64,000 nt of DNA from Hyphomicrobiales bacterium (GTDB taxonomy: Bacteria > Pseudomonadota > Alphaproteobacteria > Rhizobiales > Rhizobiaceae): NCBI GenBank assembly GCA_900467745.1, contig UBQW01000004.1:29256-93255 (forward strand). Direction: 5' to 3'. The translations under genes were made by a program, and so were the position numbers. Below are positions 8,536 through 17,027 of this stretch, one piece after another (position 1 is the stretch's first letter; each line of letters starts with the position of its first letter). The notes beneath the pieces are model-generated. The model was not told the origin of the DNA. It saw only the letters and a list, made by a program, of their open reading frames with translations, and did no database searches.

Positions 8536-9234
8536 ATGTCATCGAATTCCGACCGGGTCGATATCGCCCATCGCACCCTGAGACAGGCCATTATCGAGCA
8601 GGCGATCAAAGCCGGTACCAAGCTGCCCGAGGATGAGATCGGCAAGCACTTTTCCATGAGCCGTACTCTGGTACGCGCCGTGCTGGCAAAATTGCAGGCG
8701 CAGGGGCTGGTCGATACCTATCACAAACGCACAGCCACGGTCGCTCAGCCGAGCCTTGAGGAAGCACGCGATGCATTCGCGGTGCGCCGTGCGCTGGAGC
8801 GCGAGGTCATGAAGGCGGTGGTCAAGCGCTGGAGCCCCGCCATCGAGAAGAGCCTGCGCGAACATGTCCAGGAGGAGGAGGGCGCCCATGCCAAGGGCGA
8901 CGTCCGGCTTTCGACGCGGCTTGCCGGCGAGTTCCATCTGAAGCTTGCCGACCTTGCGGGCAATGCACTCCTGCAGCGCTATCTCTCCGAACTGGTGTCG
9001 CGCTGTTCGCTGATCCTTGCCATGTATAGCCGCCCGCATTCGAGCGAATGCGCCATCAGCGAGCACTCCGGGCTTATCGCTGCCCTCAAGAAGGGCGATA
9101 TCGCCGCCGCTGAGCGCTTGATGGATGATCATCTGTCGTCAGTAGAAAGCCGGGCGCTGTTCGAGGACGAGGCGGCCATTGAGCCTGATCTTGGCTCGAT
9201 CCTCTCCCGCTTCTCCGCTCGCACCGCGGGCTGA
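8536..9234 (+). CDS. GntR family regulator, FadR/FCD subfamily
   Basis: 232 residues. The N-terminal winged helix (IAHRTLRQAIIEQAIKAGTK, then SRTLVRAVLAKLQAQGLVDT) is followed by an all-helical FCD ligand domain (EEARDAFAVRRALEREVMK; LAGEFHLKLADLAGN; EHSGLIAALKKGDIAAAERL with EHS and the last DDH likely metal/ligand contacts). FCD regulators usually repress transport or catabolic operons and release DNA on binding a small acid. It lies directly upstream of the BMP-type importer operon in the same direction, with a strong palindrome in the gap, so it most likely controls that operon and perhaps itself. Confidence 0.92.
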   Translation: MSSNSDRVDIAHRTLRQAIIEQAIKAGTKLPEDEIGKHFSMSRTLVRAVLAKLQAQGLVDTYHKRTATVAQPSLEEARDAFAVRRALEREVMKAVVKRWSPAIEKSLREHVQEEEGAHAKGDVRLSTRLAGEFHLKLADLAGNALLQRYLSELVSRCSLILAMYSRPHSSECAISEHSGLIAALKKGDIAAAERLMDDHLSSVESRALFEDEAAIEPDLGSILSRFSARTAG

Positions 9235-9247
9235 CTGCCGCTTTTTC

Positions 9248-9265
9248 AATCATGTATACATGATT
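9248..9265. promoter_or_regulatory. 18-base perfect palindrome, candidate GntR operator
   Basis: AATCATGTATACATGATT is a perfect 18-base palindrome 14 bases after the gntR stop and ~190 bases before the importer. A similar imperfect copy, TATGTAGACATG, begins at 9274. FCD-type GntR proteins bind short AT-flanked palindromes, so this is the best operator candidate for the importer operon. The palindrome is seen; the regulator-site link is inferred. Confidence 0.5.
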
Positions 9266-9372
9266 TTGCATTTTATGTAGACATGGAGCCAACCGCGACT
9301 GCTTGTCGACTTGGGCGCAGCCAGGTGCAACTCGCGTTTTATATCAATGATTCCATAAATTTAACGCCTCGG

Positions 9373-9388
9373 CGCATCGTTCGATGCG
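9373..9388. promoter_or_regulatory. Inverted repeat CGCATCG-TT-CGATGCG upstream of importer
   Basis: Two perfect 7-base arms with a 2-base centre, about 70 bases before the ATPase start codon. It could be a second regulator site or a small hairpin in the leader. It does not share the GTATAC core of the other sites here, so its owner is unclear. Confidence 0.3.
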
Positions 9389-9457
9389 GCAATCGATACG
9401 GACTGGCATCAATGTTGCATACGTGATTATAGAGATCATGTAGCCAAGATTGTCATC

Positions 9458-11029
9458 ATGCCACATACGATATCGCCACATATCGAACACCGCCTCGAGC
9501 TGCGAGGGATCCGCAAGGCCTATCCGGCCGTGGTCGCCAATGACCGGATCGACCTTTGCGTCCGTCCGGGTGAGATCCACGCCGTCGTCGGCGAAAACGG
9601 TGCCGGCAAGTCGACGTTGATGAAGATCATCTACGGCATGGTACCGCCGGATTCCGGCGAGCTCCTGTGGGATGGGCGCGAGGTTTCGATCGCCTCGCCC
9701 GCCGATGCGCAGAAGCTCGGTATCGGCATGGTGTTCCAGCACTTCGCGCTGTTCGACACGCTCTCGGTGGCGGAAAACATCGCGCTGGCGCTGCCGGGCC
9801 GCCCGCCGATCGAACCGCTGTCGAGAGGGATCAACGAAGTCGCCGCGCGCTATGGCCTGCCGGTAGAGCCGGAGCGGCATATCTACACGATGTCAGTCGG
9901 CGAGCGGCAGCGGGTCGAGATCATCCGCGCGCTTTTGCAAAATCCGCGCCTGCTCATTCTCGACGAGCCGACGTCGGTGCTGACGCCACAGGCCGTCGAA
10001 ACGCTGTTCGTCACGCTGCGCCAGATCGCGGCCGAGGGATGCAGTATTCTCTATATCAGCCACAAGCTGAACGAGATCAGGGATCTCTGCCACACGGCGA
10101 CGATCCTGCGCGGCGGCCGCGTCACCGGCATGTGCGATCCGAGGCAGGAAAGCCCGGCGTCGATGGCCCGCATGATGATCGGCGCCGATCTCCCCAGCTT
10201 CCGTCATCGCGGCGACACGTCGGCCGGCAAGACACGTCTCAGCGTGTCCGGTCTGACGCTCCCCACCCAGGACCCGTTCGGAACGGCGCTCAGCGACATC
10301 GGCTTTGCGGTGCGCGGCGGCGAGATCCTCGGCATCGCCGGCGTCTCGGGCAATGGTCAGCGGGAACTGCTGGCCGCACTCTCCGGCGAAACACCGCTCT
10401 CGAACGCCGACACGATCACCATCGACGGCAAGCCGGCGGGCCATCGCGACCCAGCCGGCCGGCGGCGGCTTGGCCTGTGCTCCGTTCCCGAGGATCGGCT
10501 GAAGCAGGGCTCGGTCCCCTCGCTGCCGCTCCTGGAGAACGTGCTGCTCACCGCCAATCGCAACGGCGCTATTCGCACCGGCCTCATCCGCTTCGATCGC
10601 GTTAAGGCATATGCCGAGCGCTGCATTCAGGCCTTTGACGTCAGGACGCCAGGCGCCCAGGCGCGGGCCGGCAGCCTGTCCGGCGGCAATCTTCAGAAGT
10701 TCATCATCGGCCGCGAGATCCTGCAGGAGCCGGGCGTGCTGATCGTGTCGCAGCCGACCTGGGGTGTGGACGTCGGAGCGGCACTCATCATCCGCCAGGC
10801 GCTGCTCGACCTGCGCGATCGGGGTGCGGCGATCGTCGTCATCTCCGAGGAACTCGACGAACTCTTCGAGATCTCCGACAAAATCGCCGTCATAGCCGGC
10901 GGCCGGCTGACGGCGGCCATACCGATTGCCGAGGCAAACCGCGATGCGATCGGCATTGCCATGTCCGGCCAAAGTGCCGGCGACGAGCCAGACGAACGCG
11001 CCAGCAAGGAGCTTGCCCATGCGCTTTGA
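9458..11029 (+). CDS. ABC importer ATPase, double domain (BMP/nucleoside type)
   Basis: 523 residues with two ABC domains. The first has Walker A GENGAGKST near residue 45, LTPQAVE after the Walker B LLILDEPTS, and a signature in YTMSVGERQRVEII. The second has a degenerate Walker A (GVSGNGQREL) and signature LSGGNLQKFIIGREI. This tandem layout is that of RbsA and of the YufO/NupA ATPases that work with BMP (Med) family binding proteins for nucleosides or related heterocycles. It drives the two permeases encoded next; the first of them overlaps its 3' end by 11 bases. It starts an operon that runs to 18331. Confidence 0.93.
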   Translation: MPHTISPHIEHRLELRGIRKAYPAVVANDRIDLCVRPGEIHAVVGENGAGKSTLMKIIYGMVPPDSGELLWDGREVSIASPADAQKLGIGMVFQHFALFDTLSVAENIALALPGRPPIEPLSRGINEVAARYGLPVEPERHIYTMSVGERQRVEIIRALLQNPRLLILDEPTSVLTPQAVETLFVTLRQIAAEGCSILYISHKLNEIRDLCHTATILRGGRVTGMCDPRQESPASMARMMIGADLPSFRHRGDTSAGKTRLSVSGLTLPTQDPFGTALSDIGFAVRGGEILGIAGVSGNGQRELLAALSGETPLSNADTITIDGKPAGHRDPAGRRRLGLCSVPEDRLKQGSVPSLPLLENVLLTANRNGAIRTGLIRFDRVKAYAERCIQAFDVRTPGAQARAGSLSGGNLQKFIIGREILQEPGVLIVSQPTWGVDVGAALIIRQALLDLRDRGAAIVVISEELDELFEISDKIAVIAGGRLTAAIPIAEANRDAIGIAMSGQSAGDEPDERASKELAHAL

Positions 11030-12095
11030 ACCGCGCCCCAATCCCTCGCGCATCATGATCCTGATGTCGCCGGTCATCGCGATCGCGCTGACGTCGATCG
11101 TCGCCATGGCGCTCTTCGCGCTCGCCGGCCAGAACCCACTTGCAGCGCTGATCACCTTCCTGTCCGCGCCACTCGCAGATCTTTACGGCTTCGGCGAGTT
11201 GCTGATCAAGGCCGCCCCTCTGGTACTGATCGGCGTCGGGCTCGCAATCGGCTTTCGCGCCGGGATCTGGAATGTCGGCGCCGAAGGGCAGCTGACCGTA
11301 GGCGTCATCTTCGCCGGTTATGTCGCGCTGAAGTTTGGGCCGACCGGCGGTTGGTGGGTTCTGCCCTTGATGGTGATCGCCGGCGCCGTTGGCGGCATCT
11401 TCTGGGCAGCCATCCCGGCGCTGTTGCGCGTCAAGTTCAACGCCAGCGAAATCCTCGTAAGCCTGATGTTGAACTACGTCGCGGCCCTTTGGCTGTCCTG
11501 GCTGATCTTCGGCCTCTGGCGCGATCCGGCTGGGTTCAACTTCCCGCAATCGGAACCGCTGTCGCCGGATGCCCTCTTCCCGATCCTGATCGCAGACACG
11601 CGCGCCAATGTCAGCGTGCTCTTCGCGCTCGGGGCGGTCATCGTGGGATGGCTGTTCATGAACCGCAGCTTCGCAGGCTTCCAGCTCAAGGTCACTGGCC
11701 TCTCCGAAGGCGCCGCGCGCTATGCCGGCTTCGGCGTCAGCCGTGCGGTCTGGATCGGCATGCTGGCAAGCGGTGCGGCGGCCGGCATCGCAGGCGTCGG
11801 CGAGATCGCCGGCCCGCTTGCCCAGATCTTCCCGACTGCCTCGCCCGGCTATGGCTACGCGGCGATCATCGTTGCCTTTCTCGGGCGGCTGCACCCGGTG
11901 GGCATCCTGCTCTCCGGCCTCTTGATGGCGCTGCTCTACCTCTCGGGCGATGTCGCGCAGATGTCGCTCGGCATGCCGTCCTCGATCACCGGCCTGCTGC
12001 AGAGCACGCTGCTGTTCTTCGTGCTGACGACGGATGTCTTCATTCAATACCGCATCCGCTTTCAGTCCTCCAACCGGCAGGGAGCCGCCGCCTGA
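11019..12095 (+). CDS. ABC importer permease 1 (YufP-like)
   Basis: 358 residues from ATG 11019, which has AAGGA 8 bases before it and overlaps the ATPase gene. About nine hydrophobic segments are visible. The conserved region FRAGIWNVGAEGQLTVG and later GFQLKVTGLSEGAARYAGFGV are hallmarks of the inner-membrane permease family that works with BMP binding proteins. It forms a heterodimer with the next product to carry a nucleoside-like solute across the inner membrane. The stop codon overlaps the next start as TGATG. Confidence 0.92.
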   Translation: MRFEPRPNPSRIMILMSPVIAIALTSIVAMALFALAGQNPLAALITFLSAPLADLYGFGELLIKAAPLVLIGVGLAIGFRAGIWNVGAEGQLTVGVIFAGYVALKFGPTGGWWVLPLMVIAGAVGGIFWAAIPALLRVKFNASEILVSLMLNYVAALWLSWLIFGLWRDPAGFNFPQSEPLSPDALFPILIADTRANVSVLFALGAVIVGWLFMNRSFAGFQLKVTGLSEGAARYAGFGVSRAVWIGMLASGAAAGIAGVGEIAGPLAQIFPTASPGYGYAAIIVAFLGRLHPVGILLSGLLMALLYLSGDVAQMSLGMPSSITGLLQSTLLFFVLTTDVFIQYRIRFQSSNRQGAAA

Positions 12096-13015
12096 TGGAT
12101 CAGTTCCTTCCCATTCTTGTGGCCACGCTCGTTGCCGGCACGCCCCTGATCTATGCAGCACTCGGCGAACTCGTCGCCGAACGCTCCGGCGTGCTGAACA
12201 TGGGCGTCGAGGGCATGATGGTCATCGGCGCGGTGATCGCCTTCATCGTCATGATGGCAACGGGCAGTCTGTGGCTCGCCGTAGTCGCAGCCATGCTGGC
12301 GGCCATGCTGCTCGCCCTCATGTTCGCGGTTCTTGCCGTCGGCTTCCGCGCCAACCAGATCGCGGTCGGGCTTGCGTTGACGATCTTCGGCACCAGCCTG
12401 GCCTCGTTCATCGGCAAGCCCTACATCGGCATGGCGATCGTGATCGAGCCGTCGGGGGCATCAAGGCTTGCCGCGAAAATCCCGTTGCTCGGCGTGGTTC
12501 TCGGCCAGCTTCATCCGCTGACGTGGCTGTCCTGGGCCTTCTTCGCCGGCGTCTGGTATTTCCTCAACCGCAGCCGCAGCGGGCTTATCCTGCGCGCCGT
12601 CGGTGAATCGCCCACATCTGCGCATGCGCTCGGCTATCCCGTCAACACGATCCGCTACCTGGCCACTCTGTTCGGCGGTGCCAGCGCCGGCATCGCGGGC
12701 GCCTATGTCTCGATCGTCTATACCTCGCTGTGGACCGAGGGATTGATCGCCGGGCGCGGTTGGATCGCGGTGGCGCTGGTCGTCTTTTCCACCTGGCGGG
12801 CGGGGCGCTGCTTCCTTGGCGCTTATCTCTTCGGCGGCGCCACCATCGCGCAGCTCTTTGCCCAGAGCGCCGGCATCGGCCTGCCGTCCGAGCTCATGTC
12901 CGCCCTTCCCTATCTCGTCACCATCGTCGTGCTGGTGCTGATCTCGCGCAACGCCGCGCTGATGCGCCTCAACGTCCCCGCTTCCCTCGGCAAGCCATTT
13001 GCCGCCGAGGGCTGA
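12095..13015 (+). CDS. ABC importer permease 2 (YufQ-like)
   Basis: 306 residues starting at the ATG that shares a base with the preceding stop (TGATG), a sign of translational coupling. Conserved elements are GTPLIYAALGELVAERSGVL with NMGVEGMM at the N-terminus and LILRAVGESPTSAHALGY in the middle, the region that meets the ATPase. Eight to nine membrane segments. It is the second half of the permease pair of the BMP-type importer. Confidence 0.92.
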   Translation: MDQFLPILVATLVAGTPLIYAALGELVAERSGVLNMGVEGMMVIGAVIAFIVMMATGSLWLAVVAAMLAAMLLALMFAVLAVGFRANQIAVGLALTIFGTSLASFIGKPYIGMAIVIEPSGASRLAAKIPLLGVVLGQLHPLTWLSWAFFAGVWYFLNRSRSGLILRAVGESPTSAHALGYPVNTIRYLATLFGGASAGIAGAYVSIVYTSLWTEGLIAGRGWIAVALVVFSTWRAGRCFLGAYLFGGATIAQLFAQSAGIGLPSELMSALPYLVTIVVLVLISRNAALMRLNVPASLGKPFAAEG

Positions 13016-13061
13016 AACATCTGTCCATCATCCAGATCAAACATCAACAGAGGGAACCGAA

Positions 13062-14162
13062 ATGACCACATTTTCCAGACGCGACTTCCTGAGAACCAGC
13101 GCCGCCGGCGCGCTTGCGATTGGCGCCGGCGCCAGACCGCTTTTCGCCGCCGAAGAGCCGCTCAAGGTCGGCGTCATCCACATGGGCGCCATCTCCGATA
13201 CCGGCTGGGAATACTTCCAGGCTAACGCCTGGAAATCGCTTGAAAAGGAATTCGGCGACAAGGTGAAGGTAACGGTGCTCGAAAACATCGCACAGGTTCA
13301 GGATTGCGAGCGCCTGTTCCGCCAGCTTTCCGCACAGGGCAACAAGCTGATCTTCGGCACCACCTTCTCGCAATATGCCTCGCTGAAGAAACTGGCTCCG
13401 ATGTTGCCCAAGTCGCATTTCGAATGCTGCGCCGGCATCGAGGCGGGCAACAATCTCGGCGTCTTCGAAGCCCGCCACTATGAGGGCACCTACCTCACTG
13501 GTATCGCCGCCGGCCGCACCACCAAGACCAACGTTCTCGGCTGGGTCGGCGCCTTCCCGGTGCCGCAGGTCATCTACAGCCTGAACGCCTTCCTGCTCGG
13601 CGCCCGCTCGGTCAACCCCGACGTGACGCTGAAAGTTGTCTGGGCCAATGCCTGGGTCGATCCCGGCAAGGAAAAGGACGCCGTCGCGGCACTGATCGCG
13701 CAGGGCGCAGATGTCATCTCCGGCAGCCCCAACACGCCGGTGCAGGGACTGGCCGCCGAGGAGAAAGGCGTCTGGTCGATCGGCTCGACCGGCGATTTCT
13801 CCGCCTATGTAAAGAAGAAGCAGCTGGTTTCTTTCGAACTGGATTGGAGTGCCGCCCATATCAACGCCGCCAAGGCCGTCATGGCCGGCGACTGGAAGGC
13901 GGAAAGCCGCTGGCTGGGTCTCGGGCCGGGCGGCTACGTCAAGATGACGACGAGCAATCCGGAACTGCCGGAATCGGTCGCCGCCGAAATGAAGGCCGCC
14001 GAAGCCGCGATCATCAGTGGGAAGCTGAAGCTCTTTGCCGGCGAGATCAAGGATCAGAAGGGTGATGTGAAGGTCGCCAAGGGTCAGGAACTCGCCGATG
14101 CCGACATCAAGGGCATGACCTGGCTGATCGAAGGCGTGCAGGGCACCCTGCCGCAGAACTGA
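13062..14162 (+). CDS. BMP family solute-binding protein
   Basis: 366 residues from ATG 13062. A twin-arginine signal (SRRDFLRTSAAGALAIGAGA, ending near LFA-AEE) sends it folded to the periplasm. The mature part fits the BMP/PnrA (Med) family: KVGVIHMGAISDTGWEYF, FRQLSAQGNKLIFGTTF, ALIAQGADVISGSPNTPVQG, GSTGDFSAY. These proteins bind purine nucleosides, autoinducer-2 analogues or other small heterocycles. It is the substrate receptor of the importer encoded just upstream, and the enzymes encoded downstream should act on the same compound. Confidence 0.93.
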   Translation: MTTFSRRDFLRTSAAGALAIGAGARPLFAAEEPLKVGVIHMGAISDTGWEYFQANAWKSLEKEFGDKVKVTVLENIAQVQDCERLFRQLSAQGNKLIFGTTFSQYASLKKLAPMLPKSHFECCAGIEAGNNLGVFEARHYEGTYLTGIAAGRTTKTNVLGWVGAFPVPQVIYSLNAFLLGARSVNPDVTLKVVWANAWVDPGKEKDAVAALIAQGADVISGSPNTPVQGLAAEEKGVWSIGSTGDFSAYVKKKQLVSFELDWSAAHINAAKAVMAGDWKAESRWLGLGPGGYVKMTTSNPELPESVAAEMKAAEAAIISGKLKLFAGEIKDQKGDVKVAKGQELADADIKGMTWLIEGVQGTLPQN

Positions 14163-14256
14163 TCGGTGCTGCGCCGACAACACGACATCGCTTCTCCCCT
14201 GACTGGGGAGGAGCATCGCAAATGACGATAGAACAAAGACATCAAGGGAGACCCCG

Positions 14257-15450
14257 GTGACCGAAACACTGTTCACGAACGCCAAGCTGGCCGATGGCTC
14301 GCTCAACGACATCCTCGTCTCGGACGGCCGCATCTCGGCAATCAACAAGGCCGGCACGAGCACGACCGCCGCCAAGACCGTCGACATTGCCGGCGCGCTT
14401 CTGGTCCCAAGTTTCGTCGAGGGGCACATCCATCTCGACACCAGCTTCTACGGCGACAAGTGGATTCCGCACAAAGCCTGCACCAACGGCTTTGACGTGC
14501 ATGAGCGCGTCGCCTTCCAGGCCGAGAACATGGCGGCCGCAGCACCGATGGACGAGCGCGCCCGCAAGCAGCTCGACCTCTGCATCGCAAACGGCGCGCT
14601 GCAGATGCGCAGCCATGTGATGGTCGACGGCTCGGTGGGGCTGAAATCGCTGGAGACAATTCTTGCCGTACGCGAAGCCTACAAGGATATCATCGACATA
14701 CAGCTCGTTGCGTTTCCGCAGAGCGGCATTCTGAAAAGCCCCGGCACGCCTGAACTGATGGAAGAGGCGATGGGCATGGGCGCCGATCTGGTCGGCGGGC
14801 TTGATCCGCTCTCCTTCGACCGCGACATCAAGGGACATCTCGATGTGGTCTTCGGCATTGCCGAAAAGCGCGGCGTCGATGTCGATATCCACCTCCACGA
14901 CGCCGGCACGATGGGCGCGATGACCATCGAGGAAATCTGCGCCCGCACGACGGCGCTCGGCATGCAGGGCCATGTCGCCGTCAGCCACGCCTATGGCCTC
15001 GGCGATCTCGGACCCGATGCGATGAAGAAGATCGCCGCACTCATTGCGAAGAGCGGTGTCGCAATCATGACCAACGCGCCGGGCAACCACAACTTCCCGC
15101 CGGTCGCGCTGCTGCGGGCGGCCGGCGTCACCGTCTTCTCGGGCAACGACAATATCCGCGATTCCTGGTGGCCCTTCGGCGATGGCGACATGCTGCGCCG
15201 CGCCGAAATCATCGCCTATCGCTCCGGTTTCTACACGGATACGGAACTCGCCGCCGCTTTCGACGTGGTGACTGCAGGCGGCGCCAAGGCGCTCAACCTC
15301 GAAGGCTATGGCATCGCCATCGGCGCAAAAGCCGATTTCGTGACGCTCGCGGCCGAGCATATCCCGGAAGCCGTCGTCGCCATTCCGAAGCCGCGCCGCG
15401 TCTTCAAGGAAGGCCGGCTAGTTGCCGAGAACGGAGCCGTGGTCCGCTGA
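14257..15450 (+). CDS. Amidohydrolase, AtzC/cytosine deaminase-like
   Basis: 397 residues from GTG 14257, with AAGGGAG 7 bases before it. The metal-dependent amidohydrolase fold has HIH at residues 57-59, an HLHDAG strand, VSHAYGLGDL and the metal Asp in SGNDNIRDSWWPFGDGDM. The last motif is much closer to N-isopropylammelide aminohydrolase (AtzC) than to E. coli CodA. At the CodA position of the catalytic Glu (HCDE) this protein has HLHD, so plain cytosine deamination is doubtful. It may hydrolyse an amino or N-alkylamino group on a ring. It follows the importer in the same operon and its stop overlaps the next start (TGATG). Confidence 0.88.
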   Translation: MTETLFTNAKLADGSLNDILVSDGRISAINKAGTSTTAAKTVDIAGALLVPSFVEGHIHLDTSFYGDKWIPHKACTNGFDVHERVAFQAENMAAAAPMDERARKQLDLCIANGALQMRSHVMVDGSVGLKSLETILAVREAYKDIIDIQLVAFPQSGILKSPGTPELMEEAMGMGADLVGGLDPLSFDRDIKGHLDVVFGIAEKRGVDVDIHLHDAGTMGAMTIEEICARTTALGMQGHVAVSHAYGLGDLGPDAMKKIAALIAKSGVAIMTNAPGNHNFPPVALLRAAGVTVFSGNDNIRDSWWPFGDGDMLRRAEIIAYRSGFYTDTELAAAFDVVTAGGAKALNLEGYGIAIGAKADFVTLAAEHIPEAVVAIPKPRRVFKEGRLVAENGAVVR

Positions 15451-17027
15451 TGAACTATCGGAGCCGGCAGACCGAAACAGCTGTCGCACAATCGCGCGAC
15501 GGCATGGTGACCACGCCGCATTGGGCGGCGAGCGAGGCTGGCGCCAAGGTGCTGGCGCGCGGCGGCAATGCGATCGAAGCGCTGGTCGCCGCGGGTGCCG
15601 CGCTCGCCGTCACCTACCCGCATTTCTGCGGTCTCGGTGGCGACGCCGTCTGGATGGTTTGCGACCAGGATGGCGACGCGCGGACCTTCCTCGGCATCGG
15701 TCAGGCTGCCGCGAAGGCCGAGATCAACGGCCCGATCCCGCCACGCGGTCCGGCCTCGACGCTGACGACCGCCTGCCTGGTCGATAGCTGGGAGAAGGTG
15801 CTCGATCACTCCACCACGGTATGGGGTGGCTCCGAGCAACTTGCTGCATTGCTCGACGATGCCATCACGCTCGCCGAGGACGGCTTTGCCGTCAGCCCGT
15901 CGCAGACATTCTGGCACGATTTCCGCGCGGGCGAATCCGAGACATGGCCGGGCTTTCGCGACCTCTTCCAGCGCGACGGCATCCAGCGCCAGCCGGCTTT
16001 GGCGCAAACCCTCAAGGCCATCGCTGAAAATGGCGCCAGAGAATTCTACGAGGGCGCGTTGGCAGACCGTATAGCTTGCGGCCTTGCCGCCGTAGGCTCT
16101 CCGCTGACGGCCGCCGATCTCGTGGCAACGCGGACGCGTATCGTCGATCCGGTGCGGCTCGGCTATGGTGACACCGTTCTGCTAGCGCCACCGCCGCCGA
16201 CGCAGGGCGTTACCACCCTTGGCATCATGGCTGTGCTTGCCCAGCTGGCGCCCAAGGATAAGGCACCTGAGAGCGCTGCCTATTACCATGCGCTTGTGGA
16301 ATCCGTGAAACAGGCTTTCCTTGATCGTCACCTGATCGCGGATCCGGAGTTTGGCGACGATGCCACGAAAATGCTTCTCGATCCTGCGCGCCTGGCCGCC
16401 AAGGCTGCGGCGATCGACCCCAGCCGCGCCGCCGAGTGGCCCGCCCCCTACAGGCAGGGCGACACGGCGCTTTTGGCTGCCGTCGATGCCGAAGGCCGCG
16501 CCGCCTGCCTGCTGCAAAGCATCTATTTTGATTGGGGTAGCGGCGTGGTTGCCGGCGACACCGGCATTCTATGGCAAAACCGGGGTGCGGCCTTCAGCGT
16601 CGATCCAGCAAGCCCGAATTGCATTCAGCCAGGCAAGCGACCCTTTTACACACTGAACCCCGGCCTCGCGCTCAAGGATGGGCGCCCGCATCTGGTCTAT
16701 GGAACACAGGGGGCCGATGGCCAGCCGCAGACACTGGCGCTACTGCTCAGTCTGCTGATTGACCATGGCCTTGACCCGTTGGCGGCCCTTTCGAGACCAC
16801 GCTTCCTGCTCGGCCGCACCTTCTCGGATAGTCGTGACAACCTGAAGCTTGAGGAGAATATCGGCGCAGATACGCTGGCAGCACTCAGCGCCATGGGCCA
16901 CGAAGTCGCGACAATAGGCCCGCTCAGCCCGCTTGGTGGCCAAGCAGGGCTCATCCGCATCCACGAAGACGGACGAATGGAAGCTGCGCACGACCCTCGC
17001 AGCGATGGCGGAGCCATCGGTCTATGA
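15450..17027 (+). CDS. Gamma-glutamyltransferase-like Ntn hydrolase
   Basis: 525 residues from the ATG coupled to the previous stop. The family is clear from GMVTTPHWAASEAGAKVL, GGNAIEALVAAGAALAVTYP, GLGGDAVW and the second-half sequence QSIYFDWGSGVVAGDTG. The autoprocessing nucleophile is probably Thr339 in GDTALLAAVDAEG. No signal peptide is present, so it should be cytoplasmic, unlike classical periplasmic GGT. Members also include acylases and enzymes of unknown substrate. It lies between two amidohydrolase genes with overlapping starts and stops, so it probably removes an acyl or gamma-glutamyl group from an imported compound. Confidence 0.88.
   Translation: MNYRSRQTETAVAQSRDGMVTTPHWAASEAGAKVLARGGNAIEALVAAGAALAVTYPHFCGLGGDAVWMVCDQDGDARTFLGIGQAAAKAEINGPIPPRGPASTLTTACLVDSWEKVLDHSTTVWGGSEQLAALLDDAITLAEDGFAVSPSQTFWHDFRAGESETWPGFRDLFQRDGIQRQPALAQTLKAIAENGAREFYEGALADRIACGLAAVGSPLTAADLVATRTRIVDPVRLGYGDTVLLAPPPPTQGVTTLGIMAVLAQLAPKDKAPESAAYYHALVESVKQAFLDRHLIADPEFGDDATKMLLDPARLAAKAAAIDPSRAAEWPAPYRQGDTALLAAVDAEGRAACLLQSIYFDWGSGVVAGDTGILWQNRGAAFSVDPASPNCIQPGKRPFYTLNPGLALKDGRPHLVYGTQGADGQPQTLALLLSLLIDHGLDPLAALSRPRFLLGRTFSDSRDNLKLEENIGADTLAALSAMGHEVATIGPLSPLGGQAGLIRIHEDGRMEAAHDPRSDGGAIGL

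Noticed and set aside
9893..12161. Long antisense open frames opposite the importer genes (420 and 423 codons on the minus strand)
   Set aside because: Frames without stops are common opposite high-GC coding DNA. The plus strand encodes clear ABC ATPase and permease motifs here, and the minus products show no recognisable domain.
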